Assembly (NCBI RefSeq): GCF_030687145.1
Contig: NZ_CP117460.1
Coordinates: 1,984,001 to 2,048,000, forward strand
Length of the DNA stretch: 64,000 nucleotides
Direction: 5' to 3'
Source of the DNA: Pseudomonas sp. FP1742
Lineage (GTDB): Bacteria; Pseudomonadota; Gammaproteobacteria; Pseudomonadales; Pseudomonadaceae
Shown: in pieces, positions 29,283-38,404 of the stretch
Numbering within the stretch: position 1 is the stretch's first letter
Layout of the letters: the number at the start of each line of letters is the position of its first letter
The notes under the pieces: model-generated
What the model was told of the DNA's origin: nothing
The model's database searches: none
The model's input: only the letters and a program-made list of their open reading frames with translations
Position numbers and translations under genes: made by a program

Positions 29283-29380
29283 TATGCCATCGCTGGCTGA
29301 TTTTGTCGTGCGCCTCGCCTGTGGACTCGATGCGCGGCTATAATCGCCGCCTCTCATCGCCACCCGAGTCAAGCCTGCCC

Positions 29381-30400
29381 ATGTACACCCTGGCCCGTCA
29401 GCTGTTGTTCAAACTTTCCCCGGAAACCTCCCACGATTTGTCCCTGGACCTGATCGGCGCGGGCGGGCGTTTGGGCCTCAACGGCTTGCTGTGCAAGGCC
29501 CCGGCGAAAATGCCGGTGACGGTCATGGGCCTGGAATTCCCGAACCCGGTGGGGCTGGCAGCCGGTCTGGACAAGAACGGTGCGGCGATCGACGGGTTTG
29601 CCCAATTGGGTTTCGGCTTTATCGAAATCGGCACCATTACCCCGCGTCCGCAACCGGGTAATCCGAAACCACGGATTTTCCGTTTGCCTGAGGCCGAAGC
29701 GATCATCAACCGCATGGGCTTCAACAACCTCGGCGTCGATCACTTGCTCGCTCGCGTGGCGGCAGCCAAGTACAAGGGCGTGCTGGGCATCAATATCGGC
29801 AAGAATTTCGATACGCCGGTCGAGCGCGCGGTGGACGATTACCTGATCTGCCTGGACAAGGTTTACGCCCACGCCAGCTACGTGACCGTCAACGTCAGCT
29901 CGCCGAATACCCCGGGCCTGCGCAGCCTGCAATTCGGCGATTCGCTCAAGCAATTGCTCGCCGACCTGGCCACGCGCCGGGCGGAATTGGCCCTGCGCCA
30001 CGGCAAACATGTACCGCTGGCGATCAAGATCGCGCCGGACATGACCGACGAAGAAACCGCTCAAGTCGCCCAGGCGTTGATCGAAACCGGGATGGATGCG
30101 GTGATCGCCACCAACACCACCCTGAGCCGCGTTGGCGTCGAAGGCCTGGAGCATGGTGACGAGGCGGGCGGGTTGTCCGGCGCACCGGTACGCGACAAGA
30201 GCACCCACACCGTGAAGGTGCTGGCGGCGGAGCTGGCCGGTCGCTTGCCGATCATCGCCGTGGGCGGCATCACCGAAGGCAAGTACGCGGCTGAGAAAAT
30301 CGCCGCGGGTGCGAGCCTGGTGCAGATCTATTCGGGCTTCATCTATAAAGGCCCGGCGCTGATTCGTGAATCGGTAGACGCCATCGCCGCGCTGCGTTGA
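29381..30400 (+). CDS. pyrD: Dihydroorotate dehydrogenase (quinone), class 2
   Basis: The 339-residue flavoprotein oxidises dihydroorotate to orotate in pyrimidine synthesis, passing electrons to quinone at the inner membrane. The short N-terminal helical membrane-docking segment ([22 protein letters not shown]), [15 protein letters not shown] near residue 53, the catalytic [15 protein letters not shown] near residue 170 and [33 protein letters not shown] near the end define class 2. ATG 29381 gives the conserved N-terminus; the in-frame region upstream overlaps the divergent nasS leader. Monocistronic, followed by a REP pair. Confidence 0.97.
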   Translation: MYTLARQLLFKLSPETSHDLSLDLIGAGGRLGLNGLLCKAPAKMPVTVMGLEFPNPVGLAAGLDKNGAAIDGFAQLGFGFIEIGTITPRPQPGNPKPRIFRLPEAEAIINRMGFNNLGVDHLLARVAAAKYKGVLGINIGKNFDTPVERAVDDYLICLDKVYAHASYVTVNVSSPNTPGLRSLQFGDSLKQLLADLATRRAELALRHGKHVPLAIKIAPDMTDEETAQVAQALIETGMDAVIATNTTLSRVGVEGLEHGDEAGGLSGAPVRDKSTHTVKVLAAELAGRLPIIAVGGITEGKYAAEKIAAGASLVQIYSGFIYKGPALIRESVDAIAALR

Positions 30401-30405
30401 ACCCT

Positions 30406-30493
30406 GTGGGAGCGGGCTTGCTCGCGAAAGCGTTGGGTCAGTCAACATCATTTTTGAATGTTAAATCGCTTTCGCGAGCAAGCCCGCTCCCAC
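30406..30493. repeat. REP pair (inverted)
   Basis: GTGGGAGCGGGCTTGCTCGC and its inverse complement are separated by about 40 bases, directly after pyrD and before the convergent rmf terminator. The inner flanks (AAAGCG/CGCTTT) extend the pairing. Confidence 0.92.
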
Positions 30494-30532
30494 AGGTAAT
30501 GTGTTTGCAGCTTGAGAGTTTTATGCAGGCAT

Positions 30533-30557
30533 AAAAAAGGGCTCCCCGAAGGAGCCC
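30533..30557 (-). terminator. rmf terminator
   Basis: On the minus strand GGGCTCC-TTCGG-GGAGCCC is followed by six Ts. The UUCG-containing loop and 7-bp GC stem make a strong intrinsic terminator, about 85 bases after the rmf stop. Confidence 0.85.
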
Positions 30558-30643
30558 CTGGGCCGAAGCCCGCCGTCCGGATGGGACGTGCGTGGTTAAG
30601 TCGTTGCGTATTCAGATTGTCGTGTCGGAGTGTGTGCCCTGTA

Positions 30644-30859
30644 TTAGCCGACGGCGTGAAGTTCGTTGAGTCTGTGGATTCCCGCAGTGCCGGTCATACC
30701 GTCCCAATTGTCGCCGCGTCCTTCTCGCCAGCCATTGATCCAGGCTTGGCGTACCGACGGTAGAGTAAAAGGGCAAAGCTCACGGGATTTACCACCAACG
30801 CCATATTGATATCCGCGCAAAAATGCTCTTTCCAACGGATCACGCTTAAGTCTTCTCAT
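30644..30859 (-). CDS. rmf: Ribosome modulation factor
   Basis: The 71-residue basic protein (MRRLKRDPLERAFLRGYQYGVGGKSRELCPF...) matches RMF, which dimerises 70S ribosomes into inactive 100S particles in stationary phase. Conserved landmarks are RAFxRGYxxGxxGKSRxxCPF and RQAWxNGWREGR. A GAGGG ribosome site sits about ten bases before ATG 30859. It stands alone, with its own terminator and a long structured leader, which fits growth-phase control at the RNA level. Confidence 0.95.
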   Translation of the reverse strand: MRRLKRDPLERAFLRGYQYGVGGKSRELCPFTLPSVRQAWINGWREGRGDNWDGMTGTAGIHRLNELHAVG

Positions 30860-30898
30860 AGGGTGTTTCCCTCACTTGTTGACTGTATGTATCGCGTC

Positions 30899-30990
30899 GA
30901 CCTCAATCGAGGTCAGGCAGAAAAACTCTGCCGTTGGTGGCTCGCTGCCGGCGTCGCGAGCCAAGGTGTTGACGCCGTTGCGACGTCAAC
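30899..30990 (-). ncRNA. Structured leader upstream of rmf (four hairpins)
   Basis: Four perfect stem-loops lie in tandem: GACCTC-aatc-GAGGTC (30899-30914), GGCAG/CTGCC (30916-30932), GGCTCGC/GCGAGCC (30939-30962) and GTTGACG/CGTCAAC (30968-30990). They lie 40-130 bases before rmf. An RNA motif upstream of rmf has been described in Pseudomonas, and I think this is it, although I matched it by position and structure rather than by covariance model. The hairpins could fold on either strand; minus is inferred from rmf. Confidence 0.65.
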
Positions 30991-31388
30991 CTGAGTTGAG
31001 TTCTAACCAATGCGTCACATCGAGGGAATGACCGTTTTGTCATAAGAACGTAACCATAAAGATGCTAAGGCCATAAGCAACACGATATTTGTCCCGTGTT
31101 GGTTGGCCAAACCCCGGTATGATCGGCCCTGCGCTGGATGATGGGGGTGCGCCTTAACGAGAATGACACCTGTTGCCCTTGGGGATTATTCGACGAAGGG
31201 TCGACTTATGACATTTTGTTGCATCAACTTTTTTATCTGCCCTGGCATCTAAGCTCTTTTAACCCGAGCAGTCAGGGTGGGACGGCACACCTTCGTGCCA
31301 CGCGGGCGCTCTGTCAGAAAAGCGCCTGATTGAAAACCGGATCGGCAACGCGTTGCCGGTTCACTTAGCTAAAGGCTCTGGAACTACC
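30991..31388. other. Noncoding gap between the rmf leader and rlmKL
   Basis: About 400 bases without a supported gene. It probably holds the rmf promoter (minus) and the rlmKL promoter (plus). A TATGAT -10-like box at 31118-31123 has no well-spaced -35 partner that I can see. A 63-codon open frame at 31138-31329 has no recognisable sequence. An imperfect hairpin CCGGATCGGCAACGCG/CGTTGCCGG lies just before rlmKL. Confidence 0.5.
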
Positions 31389-33659
31389 ATGTCCGATCGT
31401 TTCGAACTCTTCCTCACTTGCCCGAAAGGCCTTGAAGGTCTGCTCATCGAGGAAGCCGTCGGGCTTGGCCTTGAGGAAGCACGCGAGCACACCTCGGCTG
31501 TGCGCGGCATGGCCACCATGGAAACCGCTTATCGCCTGTGCCTGTGGTCGCGTCTGGCGAACCGTGTGCTGCTGGTGCTCAAGCGCTTCCCGATGAAGGA
31601 CGCCGAAGACCTCTACCACGGCGTGCTGGATATCGAGTGGCAAGACCACATGCTCAATGACGGCACCCTGGCCGTCGAATTCAGCGGTCACGGTTCGGGT
31701 ATCGACAACACGCACTTCGGCGCCTTGAAGGTCAAGGATGCCATCGTCGACAAACTGCGCACCCCGCAAGGTGATCGCCCGTCCATCGACAAGCTCAACC
31801 CGGACCTGCGCATTCATCTGCGTCTGGACCGTGGCGAAGCCATCCTGTCCCTCGACCTGTCCGGCCACAGCCTGCACCAGCGTGGCTATCGCTTGCAGCA
31901 AGGCGCGGCGCCGCTGAAGGAAAACCTCGCGGCGGCGATTCTGATCCGTGCCGGCTGGCCGCGCATTGCCGCCGATGGCGGCGCGCTGGCTGACCCGATG
32001 TGCGGTGTCGGCACGTTCCTGGTGGAAGCCGCCATGATTGCCGCCGACATGGCGCCAAACCTGCGTCGCGAGCAATGGGGCTTCACCGCCTGGCTCGGTC
32101 ACGTGCCGGCACTGTGGAAAAAACTCCACGAAGAAGCCACCGAACGCGCCGCGGCCGGCCTGGCCAAGCCACCGCTGTGGATTCGCGGTTACGAAGCCGA
32201 TCCACGCCTGATTCAACCGGGCCGCAACAACGTCGAACGTGCCGGCCTGAGCGAGTGGATCAAAATCTATCAGGGCGAAGTGGCGACGTTCGAGCCGCGC
32301 CCGGACCAGAACCAGAAAGGCCTGGTGATCTGCAACCCTCCGTACGGCGAGCGTCTGGGCGATGAGGCGAGCCTGCTCTACCTCTACCAGAACCTCGGCG
32401 AACGTCTGCGTCAGGCGTGCCTGAACTGGGAAGCGGCGGTATTCACCGGCGCCCCGGACCTGGGCAAGCGCATGGGCATCCGCAGCCACAAGCAGTATTC
32501 GTTCTGGAACGGTGCGTTGCCGTGCAAGTTGCTGCTGATCAAGGTCACGCCGGACCAGTTCGTCACTGGTGAGCGCCGTACCCCGGAACAGCGTCAGGCC
32601 GAGCGTGAACAGGCGGCCTACGATGAAGCACCGAGCGAGCCGCAAGAGCGCAAGTACAACAAAAACGGCAATCCGATCAAACCGGCTCCGGCACCCGCCC
32701 CGGTGATCGAGCAGCCGCGTCTGAGCGAGGGTGGGCAGATGTTTGCCAACCGCCTGCAAAAGAACGTCAAGGCGCTGAGCAAGTGGGTCAAGCGTGAAGG
32801 CATCGACTGCTATCGCGTCTACGATGCCGACATGCCGGAATATTCCATGGCCATCGACCTGTATCACGACTGGGTCCACGTTCAGGAATACGCCGCGCCG
32901 AAATCCATCGACCCGGAAAAAGCCTCGGCGCGGATGTTCGATGCCCTGGCGGCGATCCCGCAGGCATTGAACATCGACAAGAGCCGCGTGGTGGTCAAGC
33001 GTCGCGAGCGTCAGAGCGGTACCAAGCAGTACGAACGCCAGAGCGCCCAGGGCAAGTTCAATGAGGTCAGCGAAGGCGGCGTGCGGTTGCTGGTCAACCT
33101 GACCGACTACCTCGACACCGGGCTGTTCCTCGACCACCGGCCGATGCGCATGCGGATTCAGAAAGAAGCGGCCGGCAAGCGCTTCCTCAATCTGTATTGC
33201 TACACCGCCACGGCCAGCGTGCATGCGGCCAAGGGTGGCGCCCGTAGCACCACCAGCGTCGACCTGTCGAAAACCTACCTGGACTGGGCGCGTCGCAACC
33301 TGTCGCTGAACGGTTTCTCCGACAAGAACCGTCTGGAGCAGGGTGATGTGATGGCCTGGCTCGACGCCTGCCGTGACGAATACGACCTGATCTTCATCGA
33401 CCCGCCGACCTTCTCCAACTCCAAGCGCATGGAAGGGATCTTCGACGTGCAGCGTGACCAGGTGCAGTTGATCGACCTGGCCATGGCGCGTCTGGCACCG
33501 GGCGGAGTGCTGTATTTCTCCAACAACTTCCGCAAGTTCCAGCTCGAGGAAAACCTCACCGAGCGTTATGCCGTTGAAGAAATCACCGCCCAGACCATCG
33601 ATCCGGATTTCGCCCGTAATGGCAAGATCCACCGTGCCTGGAAGATCACTGCTCGCTGA
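31389..33659 (+). CDS. rlmL: 23S rRNA methyltransferase RlmKL (m2G2445 / m7G2069)
   Basis: The 756-residue fused enzyme methylates two guanines of 23S rRNA. It has an N-terminal THUMP domain (about residues 45-155). A first Rossmann methyltransferase follows with DPMCGVGTFLVEAAM and the N6/N2-MTase motif VICNPPYGERL (about residue 315). The C-terminal methyltransferase carries FLNLYCYTATASVHAAKGGA and IFIDPPTFSNS (about residue 670). A basic, proline/alanine-rich linker (KYNKNGNPIKPAPAPAP) joins the halves. ATG 31389 (MSDRFELFLTCPKGLEGL) is the conserved start. Monocistronic. Confidence 0.96.
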   Translation: MSDRFELFLTCPKGLEGLLIEEAVGLGLEEAREHTSAVRGMATMETAYRLCLWSRLANRVLLVLKRFPMKDAEDLYHGVLDIEWQDHMLNDGTLAVEFSGHGSGIDNTHFGALKVKDAIVDKLRTPQGDRPSIDKLNPDLRIHLRLDRGEAILSLDLSGHSLHQRGYRLQQGAAPLKENLAAAILIRAGWPRIAADGGALADPMCGVGTFLVEAAMIAADMAPNLRREQWGFTAWLGHVPALWKKLHEEATERAAAGLAKPPLWIRGYEADPRLIQPGRNNVERAGLSEWIKIYQGEVATFEPRPDQNQKGLVICNPPYGERLGDEASLLYLYQNLGERLRQACLNWEAAVFTGAPDLGKRMGIRSHKQYSFWNGALPCKLLLIKVTPDQFVTGERRTPEQRQAEREQAAYDEAPSEPQERKYNKNGNPIKPAPAPAPVIEQPRLSEGGQMFANRLQKNVKALSKWVKREGIDCYRVYDADMPEYSMAIDLYHDWVHVQEYAAPKSIDPEKASARMFDALAAIPQALNIDKSRVVVKRRERQSGTKQYERQSAQGKFNEVSEGGVRLLVNLTDYLDTGLFLDHRPMRMRIQKEAAGKRFLNLYCYTATASVHAAKGGARSTTSVDLSKTYLDWARRNLSLNGFSDKNRLEQGDVMAWLDACRDEYDLIFIDPPTFSNSKRMEGIFDVQRDQVQLIDLAMARLAPGGVLYFSNNFRKFQLEENLTERYAVEEITAQTIDPDFARNGKIHRAWKITAR

Positions 33660-33803
33660 CACTTGAGCCTGATTGGATCCACAGAGCCTTGATTTTTAAA
33701 GGCTCTTTGGTTCTTTCAGTGCTGGTCAAATTAGTGGCTAATAGCTATAACTCAACTCATGGCCAATGGGCTTTTCCGGCACCTGGCGTTTTGAGTTGCC
33801 TCT

Positions 33804-36194
33804 ATGTCGTTACACGCCGTGCGCCCCAAGATCCTGGGTTTTATCAGCGAAGATGTTTCGGCCTGGCTGGTCGCGCTGCTGGTATTGCTCGTCGGCGGGA
33901 TTCTCACGGGATTGCTGGCCTGGGCAACACTCAATCAGTTCCATCAGCAAATGCGGCAACGTTTCCAGCTGCTCGCCAGTGAACGCTACAGCCGTATCGA
34001 AGAGCGTTTCGAAGATCAGGAGCAGCGCCTCGATGGCCTGCGCCGGTTCTTCGCCAATTCCGAGTCGGTGTCCCGCGAGGAATTCGACGGTTACGCCAAA
34101 CCTCTTTTGCGGCGCACCCAAGCCTATTCCTGGGCACCTCGGGTTTCCCGCGCCGAACGCCCCTTGCTTGAACGCTTCGTGCATGACGAAGGCTTGAGCA
34201 ATTTCACCTTTCGCGAACTCACCGCCGACGGCCAGTTGCAACCGGCCGCGGAACGGGACGAGTACGTGCCGGTGCTCTACACCCAAACCCAAAGCCGTCT
34301 GCCCACGCCGCTGGGTTACGACTTGCTGGCCCAACCCCTGCGCCGTTCGACCCTGGAGCGCGCCGATCGCAATGGCAGCATGGCCGTGTCGCAACCGCTG
34401 CATCTGGTAGGCATCGAGCCCGCCTATTCGCGAGGCGTGTTGCTGGTAGCGCCGGTCATCCGTCGGAACCCCTCGAATGCCACCCCCGACGGTTACGTCA
34501 TGGCGGTGATCAGCATGCGTCAGCTGCTGGCGGATGGTCTGCCGGAAGAGAATCACGACTCTCTTTCAGTGCGTATCCTCGACCTGTCCACCAATGACCA
34601 ACATGAAGTGCTGTACGAGTCGAGCAACGCGACGGGGGCCAGCGACTTGTCTTCCACGCGATTGCTACATCTGGCCGACCACGACTATCAAGTGGAGATG
34701 CGTCCCAGCGCCGCGTTCCTGCAAGCCAACCACTCCTCGGTGATCAGCCAGGTAGTGCTCGGTGGTTTGCTCAGCCTGCTGCTCAGTGTGTTTCTCTATG
34801 TGTTGGTCAGCCAGCGCCAACGGGCGCTGAAAATGGTCGAGCAACGGACCGAGGAACTGCACGCCCGTGAGCAAGAGCTGCGCGGCACGCACGGCCAATT
34901 GCGCGGCGTGCTGGATGCCGCGACTCAGGTGGCGATCATCGCCACCGACCTGCGCGGAATCATCAGCACCTTCAATGCCGGCGCGGAACACATGCTCGGC
35001 TACTCCAGTGCGCAGGCCGTGGGCCACATGACCCTGGAAAACCTGCATTTGCCCCGAGAACTCGAGGCGCGCTCGGCGGAGTTGAGCGTGCGCTATGGCA
35101 AGCCGATACCAACCTGTCAGTCGATGCTGGTCGAAGGCGGGGAAGAGGGCGGTCACGAAGCCCGGGAGTGGACGCTGGTGCGCCGCGACGGCAGCCATTT
35201 GACGGTGAACATGCTGGCGACCCCGGTTCTCGACGAGCAGGGCTTGTGGGTCGGGCACCTAGCGATCTGTATCGACGTCACCGAGCGCAAGCGTGTCCAC
35301 GAGGCTCTGGCGGCGCGGGACTTGTTGTTGAAGAAACTCAGTGCCCATGTGCCCGGCGGGATTTACCAGTTCAAGATGGAATTCGACGGGCGCTTCAGTG
35401 TGATCTACGCCAGCGACGGGATGCGCGAGATCTACGAGCTCGAGCTGGACGTACTATTGCGCGATGCCGAAGCGGTATTCGCGCGGATTCATCCTCAGGA
35501 CGCGCGCCGGGTCCGCGCGTCGATCCAGGCGTCGGCGGATACCCTCAGCCCCTGGCGCGAAGAGTATCGCGTGAAATTGCCCGAGCGTGGTTTGCGCTGG
35601 GTCCGTGGTGAAGCGACGCCGGAAGAACTGCCCGGTGGCGGCGTGCTGTGGCATGGCTACATTTCGGACATTTCCGACCTCAAGCGGGTGGAGGAGGAAT
35701 TGCGCGCACTGTCGGTGACCGACTCGTTGACCGGGATCCATAACCGCCGCTTCTTCCAGGAGCGCCTGACCACCGAAATGGCCCGGGTCGAGCGCGGCGG
35801 TGGCGAGTTGTCGGTGATCATGCTCGACATCGACCATTTCAAGCGCATCAATGACCATCACGGCCATGCCGTGGGCGATCGGGTGTTGCAGGCGGTGTGT
35901 GAGCGCATTGGCGGTCGTCTGCGGCGCACCGATGTGTTCTGTCGCCTGGGGGGCGAAGAGTTCATGGTGCTCTGCCCGGATATCGACGGCGAACAGGCTC
36001 ATGTATTGGCCGTGGAATTGTGGCAAGGGTTGCGCAGTTCGCCGATCGACGAGGTGGGGATCGTCACCGCCAGTTTCGGGATCGCCAGTTGGCGGGCCGG
36101 AGAGGGCGCGGATGCGTTGCTGTTGCGGGCGGATTCGGGGGTGTATGCGGCGAAGCAGGCGGGAAGGGATCGGGTTGAGGAGCAGATGAGCTAA
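33804..36194 (+). CDS. Diguanylate cyclase with CHASE and PAS domains
   Basis: The 796-residue inner-membrane signalling protein has a transmembrane helix (about residues 20-42), a periplasmic CHASE sensor (about 60-300), a second helix (about 312-333), two PAS/PAC domains (about 360-480 and 500-625) and a C-terminal GGDEF domain. The active-site motif is GGEEF at residues 716-720. A product-inhibition RxxD site (RRTD) ends five residues before it. Both are intact, so c-di-GMP synthesis with feedback control is expected. There is no EAL domain. The CHASE ligand is unknown. It stands alone between rlmKL and a REP pair. Confidence 0.92.
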   Translation: MSLHAVRPKILGFISEDVSAWLVALLVLLVGGILTGLLAWATLNQFHQQMRQRFQLLASERYSRIEERFEDQEQRLDGLRRFFANSESVSREEFDGYAKPLLRRTQAYSWAPRVSRAERPLLERFVHDEGLSNFTFRELTADGQLQPAAERDEYVPVLYTQTQSRLPTPLGYDLLAQPLRRSTLERADRNGSMAVSQPLHLVGIEPAYSRGVLLVAPVIRRNPSNATPDGYVMAVISMRQLLADGLPEENHDSLSVRILDLSTNDQHEVLYESSNATGASDLSSTRLLHLADHDYQVEMRPSAAFLQANHSSVISQVVLGGLLSLLLSVFLYVLVSQRQRALKMVEQRTEELHAREQELRGTHGQLRGVLDAATQVAIIATDLRGIISTFNAGAEHMLGYSSAQAVGHMTLENLHLPRELEARSAELSVRYGKPIPTCQSMLVEGGEEGGHEAREWTLVRRDGSHLTVNMLATPVLDEQGLWVGHLAICIDVTERKRVHEALAARDLLLKKLSAHVPGGIYQFKMEFDGRFSVIYASDGMREIYELELDVLLRDAEAVFARIHPQDARRVRASIQASADTLSPWREEYRVKLPERGLRWVRGEATPEELPGGGVLWHGYISDISDLKRVEEELRALSVTDSLTGIHNRRFFQERLTTEMARVERGGGELSVIMLDIDHFKRINDHHGHAVGDRVLQAVCERIGGRLRRTDVFCRLGGEEFMVLCPDIDGEQAHVLAVELWQGLRSSPIDEVGIVTASFGIASWRAGEGADALLLRADSGVYAAKQAGRDRVEEQMS

Positions 36195-36215
36195 ACCGGG
36201 TTGTATGCAATCCCT

Positions 36216-36303
36216 GTGGGAGCGGGCTTGCTCGCGAATACGGCGTGTCATTCAGCATTAATGCCGACTGAAACACCGCATTCGCGAGCAAGCCCGCTCC
36301 CAC
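36216..36303. repeat. REP pair (inverted)
   Basis: GTGGGAGCGGGCTTGCTCGC and its inverse complement are separated by about 40 bases, between the convergent ends of the diguanylate cyclase gene and dacB. Confidence 0.92.
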
Positions 36304-36323
36304 ATTTGATCTCTAGGGTTTGG

Positions 36324-37784
36324 TTACAACACCGACGCCGTGGTCGGCAGTTTCGGCTGGCGATACAGGTCCAGCAGCACCTGATCCAGCACCGAAGACG
36401 CGCCAAATGGAGCCTTGTCGTTAAGGATCGCCACCACCGCCCAGGTATTGCCATTGACATCGCGGCTGAAGCCGGAGATCGCTCGCACGGTGTTCAGGGT
36501 GCCGGTCTTGACGTGGGCTTCGCCGGCCATGGCCGTGCGCTTCAGGCGTTTGCGCATGGTGCCGTCGGTACCGGCAATCGGCATCGAACTGATGAACTCG
36601 GCGGCGTACGGGCTGCGCCAGGCGGCTTGCAGCATCGCGGCCATTTCACGGGCACTGACCCGTTCGGCGCGGGACAGACCGGAGCCGTTCTCCATCACCA
36701 GGTGCGGTGCGGTGATGCCTTTCTGCGCCAGCCACTGGCGCACCACGCGCTGGGCCGCTTTGGCGTCATCACCGTCGGCGTCGGTGCGGAATTTCTGGCC
36801 CAGGCTCAGGAACAACTGCTGAGCCATGGTGTTGTTACTGTATTTGTTGATGTCGCGAATGATTTCCGCCAGGTCCGGCGAGTAGGCCCGGGCCAGCACC
36901 TTGGCGCTGCTCGGCGTCGGTGCCAGACGATCCTGGCCCTGGATGCTGCCGCCCAGTTCTTTCCAGATCGCCCGCACGGCCCCGGCGGTGTAGGTCGCGT
37001 GGTCGAGCAGCGACAGGTAAGTCTGGGAGCTGCAACCTTCGCCCAACTGGCCGCCGACGGTCACGGTGACGCTGCCATCAGCCTGGGTCACCGGGTTGTA
37101 GCGCACGCCCCCGGTGCATTGCTTGGAATTGAGCGCCTTGACCTGATTGTCGATGCGGATGTTGGCAATCGGCGGTTCGACCGACACCAGGACCTTGCCC
37201 GAGTCGTTGCGGGCCACGAAGCGCAGGGCCTTGAGGTTGACCAGCAGTGAATCGGGCTTGACCAGGAACGGCTTGTTCTCGTCATTGCCGTCGTCGTTGA
37301 ACTCGGGCAGTTGCGGTTGCACGAAGAAGCCGCGGTCCAGCACCAGGTCGCCGGTGACTTGGGTCACGCCGTTGGCACGCAGGTCGCGCATCAGCAGCCA
37401 GAGCTTTTCCATGTTCAGCTTCGGATCGCCGCCACCCTTGAGGTAGAGGTTGCCGTTGAGGATGCCACCGCTGAGGGTGCCGTCGGTGTAGAACTCGGTT
37501 TTCCACTGGTGGTTCGGGCCGAGCATTTCCAGGGCGGCATAGGTGGTGACCAGTTTCATGGTCGAGGCCGGATTGACCGAAACGTCAGCGTTATAAACGG
37601 TTGGGGTGCCCGGGCCGTTAAGCGGGATCATCACCAGCGACAAGGCGCTGTCCGGCAATTTGCTGGCCTTGAGGGCCTTTTCGACATTGGGCGAAAGCGC
37701 GGTGTTGATCGGCGCGGCGGAAACGGAGAGGGCCAGAGGCAGAAGAAGGCTGGCCAGCAGCAATGGACGCAAAGATTTGATCAT
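36324..37784 (-). CDS. dacB: D-alanyl-D-alanine carboxypeptidase/endopeptidase (PBP4)
   Basis: The 486-residue precursor has a signal peptide (about residues 1-23, ...ALSVSA) and the three penicillin-binding motifs of class C PBPs: STMK with the nucleophile Ser74 and Lys77, SNN in NKYSNNTMAQQ, and KTG in AHVKTGTLN. An inserted domain lies between the first two motifs, as in PBP4. It trims and cleaves peptidoglycan cross-links in the periplasm, and in Pseudomonas its loss can induce AmpC. ATG 37784 gives a proper signal peptide; the frame upstream to 37877 does not. Confidence 0.95.
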   Translation of the reverse strand: MIKSLRPLLLASLLLPLALSVSAAPINTALSPNVEKALKASKLPDSALSLVMIPLNGPGTPTVYNADVSVNPASTMKLVTTYAALEMLGPNHQWKTEFYTDGTLSGGILNGNLYLKGGGDPKLNMEKLWLLMRDLRANGVTQVTGDLVLDRGFFVQPQLPEFNDDGNDENKPFLVKPDSLLVNLKALRFVARNDSGKVLVSVEPPIANIRIDNQVKALNSKQCTGGVRYNPVTQADGSVTVTVGGQLGEGCSSQTYLSLLDHATYTAGAVRAIWKELGGSIQGQDRLAPTPSSAKVLARAYSPDLAEIIRDINKYSNNTMAQQLFLSLGQKFRTDADGDDAKAAQRVVRQWLAQKGITAPHLVMENGSGLSRAERVSAREMAAMLQAAWRSPYAAEFISSMPIAGTDGTMRKRLKRTAMAGEAHVKTGTLNTVRAISGFSRDVNGNTWAVVAILNDKAPFGASSVLDQVLLDLYRQPKLPTTASVL

Positions 37785-38018
37785 TTGAAATAAAACCCTA
37801 CAGCCGAGGGGGAAAAAGACGAGGGCATGGCGATAAATTCCCTCAGCGGTCATGAAAGTGTCGGCATTATGCCCCAAGGTGTAAGGGCTTGTGCCGCACC
37901 TTGGTCGTCTAATCCGCTATTTTTTTACCGACGGTAGACGTCGCACCGTTCTGAGGCGGGTAATCGGCGCCTTAAACTGCTAAAGTGCCGCCCGTTATTA
38001 CTTATGAGGATTGTTCCA

Positions 38019-38363
38019 ATGGCGACTAACCGTTCCCAGCGTCTGCGCAAAAAACTGTGCGTCGATGAATTTCAAGAGCTGGGTTTCGAACTGAACCTGG
38101 ATTTCAAAGAAGATTTGGCTGATGAAGCCATTGATGCTTTCCTCGACGCGTTCCTGAAAGAAGCCATGGAAGCCAATGGTCTGGGCTATGTCGGCGGCGA
38201 CGACTTCGGTCTGGTCTGCCTGCAGAAGCGTGGCTCGGTGACCGAAGCGCAGCGTGCCGCTGTTGAAGCCTGGCTCAAGGCCCGCAGCGAACTGACCGAA
38301 GCAACCGTCAGCCCGCTGATCGACGTCTGGTACCCGGAAAAGCCGATCAATCCGGTAGCCTGA
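38019..38363 (+). CDS. YggL family protein (DUF469)
   Basis: The 114-residue protein (MATNRSQRLRKKLCVDEFQELGFELNLDF...) matches the YggL/50S-ribosome-binding family, which associates with the large subunit in E. coli. It is acidic apart from the basic N-terminus. ATG 38019 is preferred over an in-frame GTG-type start 15 bases earlier because it gives the conserved N-terminus. A single gene followed by a strong terminator, convergent with the permease gene. Confidence 0.88.
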   Translation: MATNRSQRLRKKLCVDEFQELGFELNLDFKEDLADEAIDAFLDAFLKEAMEANGLGYVGGDDFGLVCLQKRGSVTEAQRAAVEAWLKARSELTEATVSPLIDVWYPEKPINPVA

Positions 38364-38370
38364 TGTTCTA

Positions 38371-38404
38371 AAAAACGGCGACCCCAAGGGGCGCCGTTTT
38401 TTTT
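38371..38404. terminator. Bidirectional terminator between yggL-like gene and permease
   Basis: AAAACGGCG...CGCCGTTTT with A- and T-runs on both sides lies between two convergent stop codons. The last base touches the permease stop codon. Confidence 0.85.

Noticed and set aside
29152..29283. Longer NasS start at 29283
   Set aside because: It would translate through a U-tailed terminator and hairpin leader; NasS proteins begin near MNEPSAG and lack a signal peptide.
29285..29300. Firm sigma-54 promoter call for nasST
   Set aside because: The GG-N10-GC match overlaps a self-complementary GGCATATGCC and a hairpin that would have to be transcribed; kept only as a caution in the leader finding.
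31088..31123. Sigma-70 promoter around TATGAT before rlmKL
   Set aside because: No -35-like hexamer lies at 16-18 bases; candidates are at 9, 13 or 23.
31138..31329. 63-codon frame upstream of rlmKL
   Set aside because: No recognisable domain or family resemblance and no clear ribosome site; treated as noncoding.
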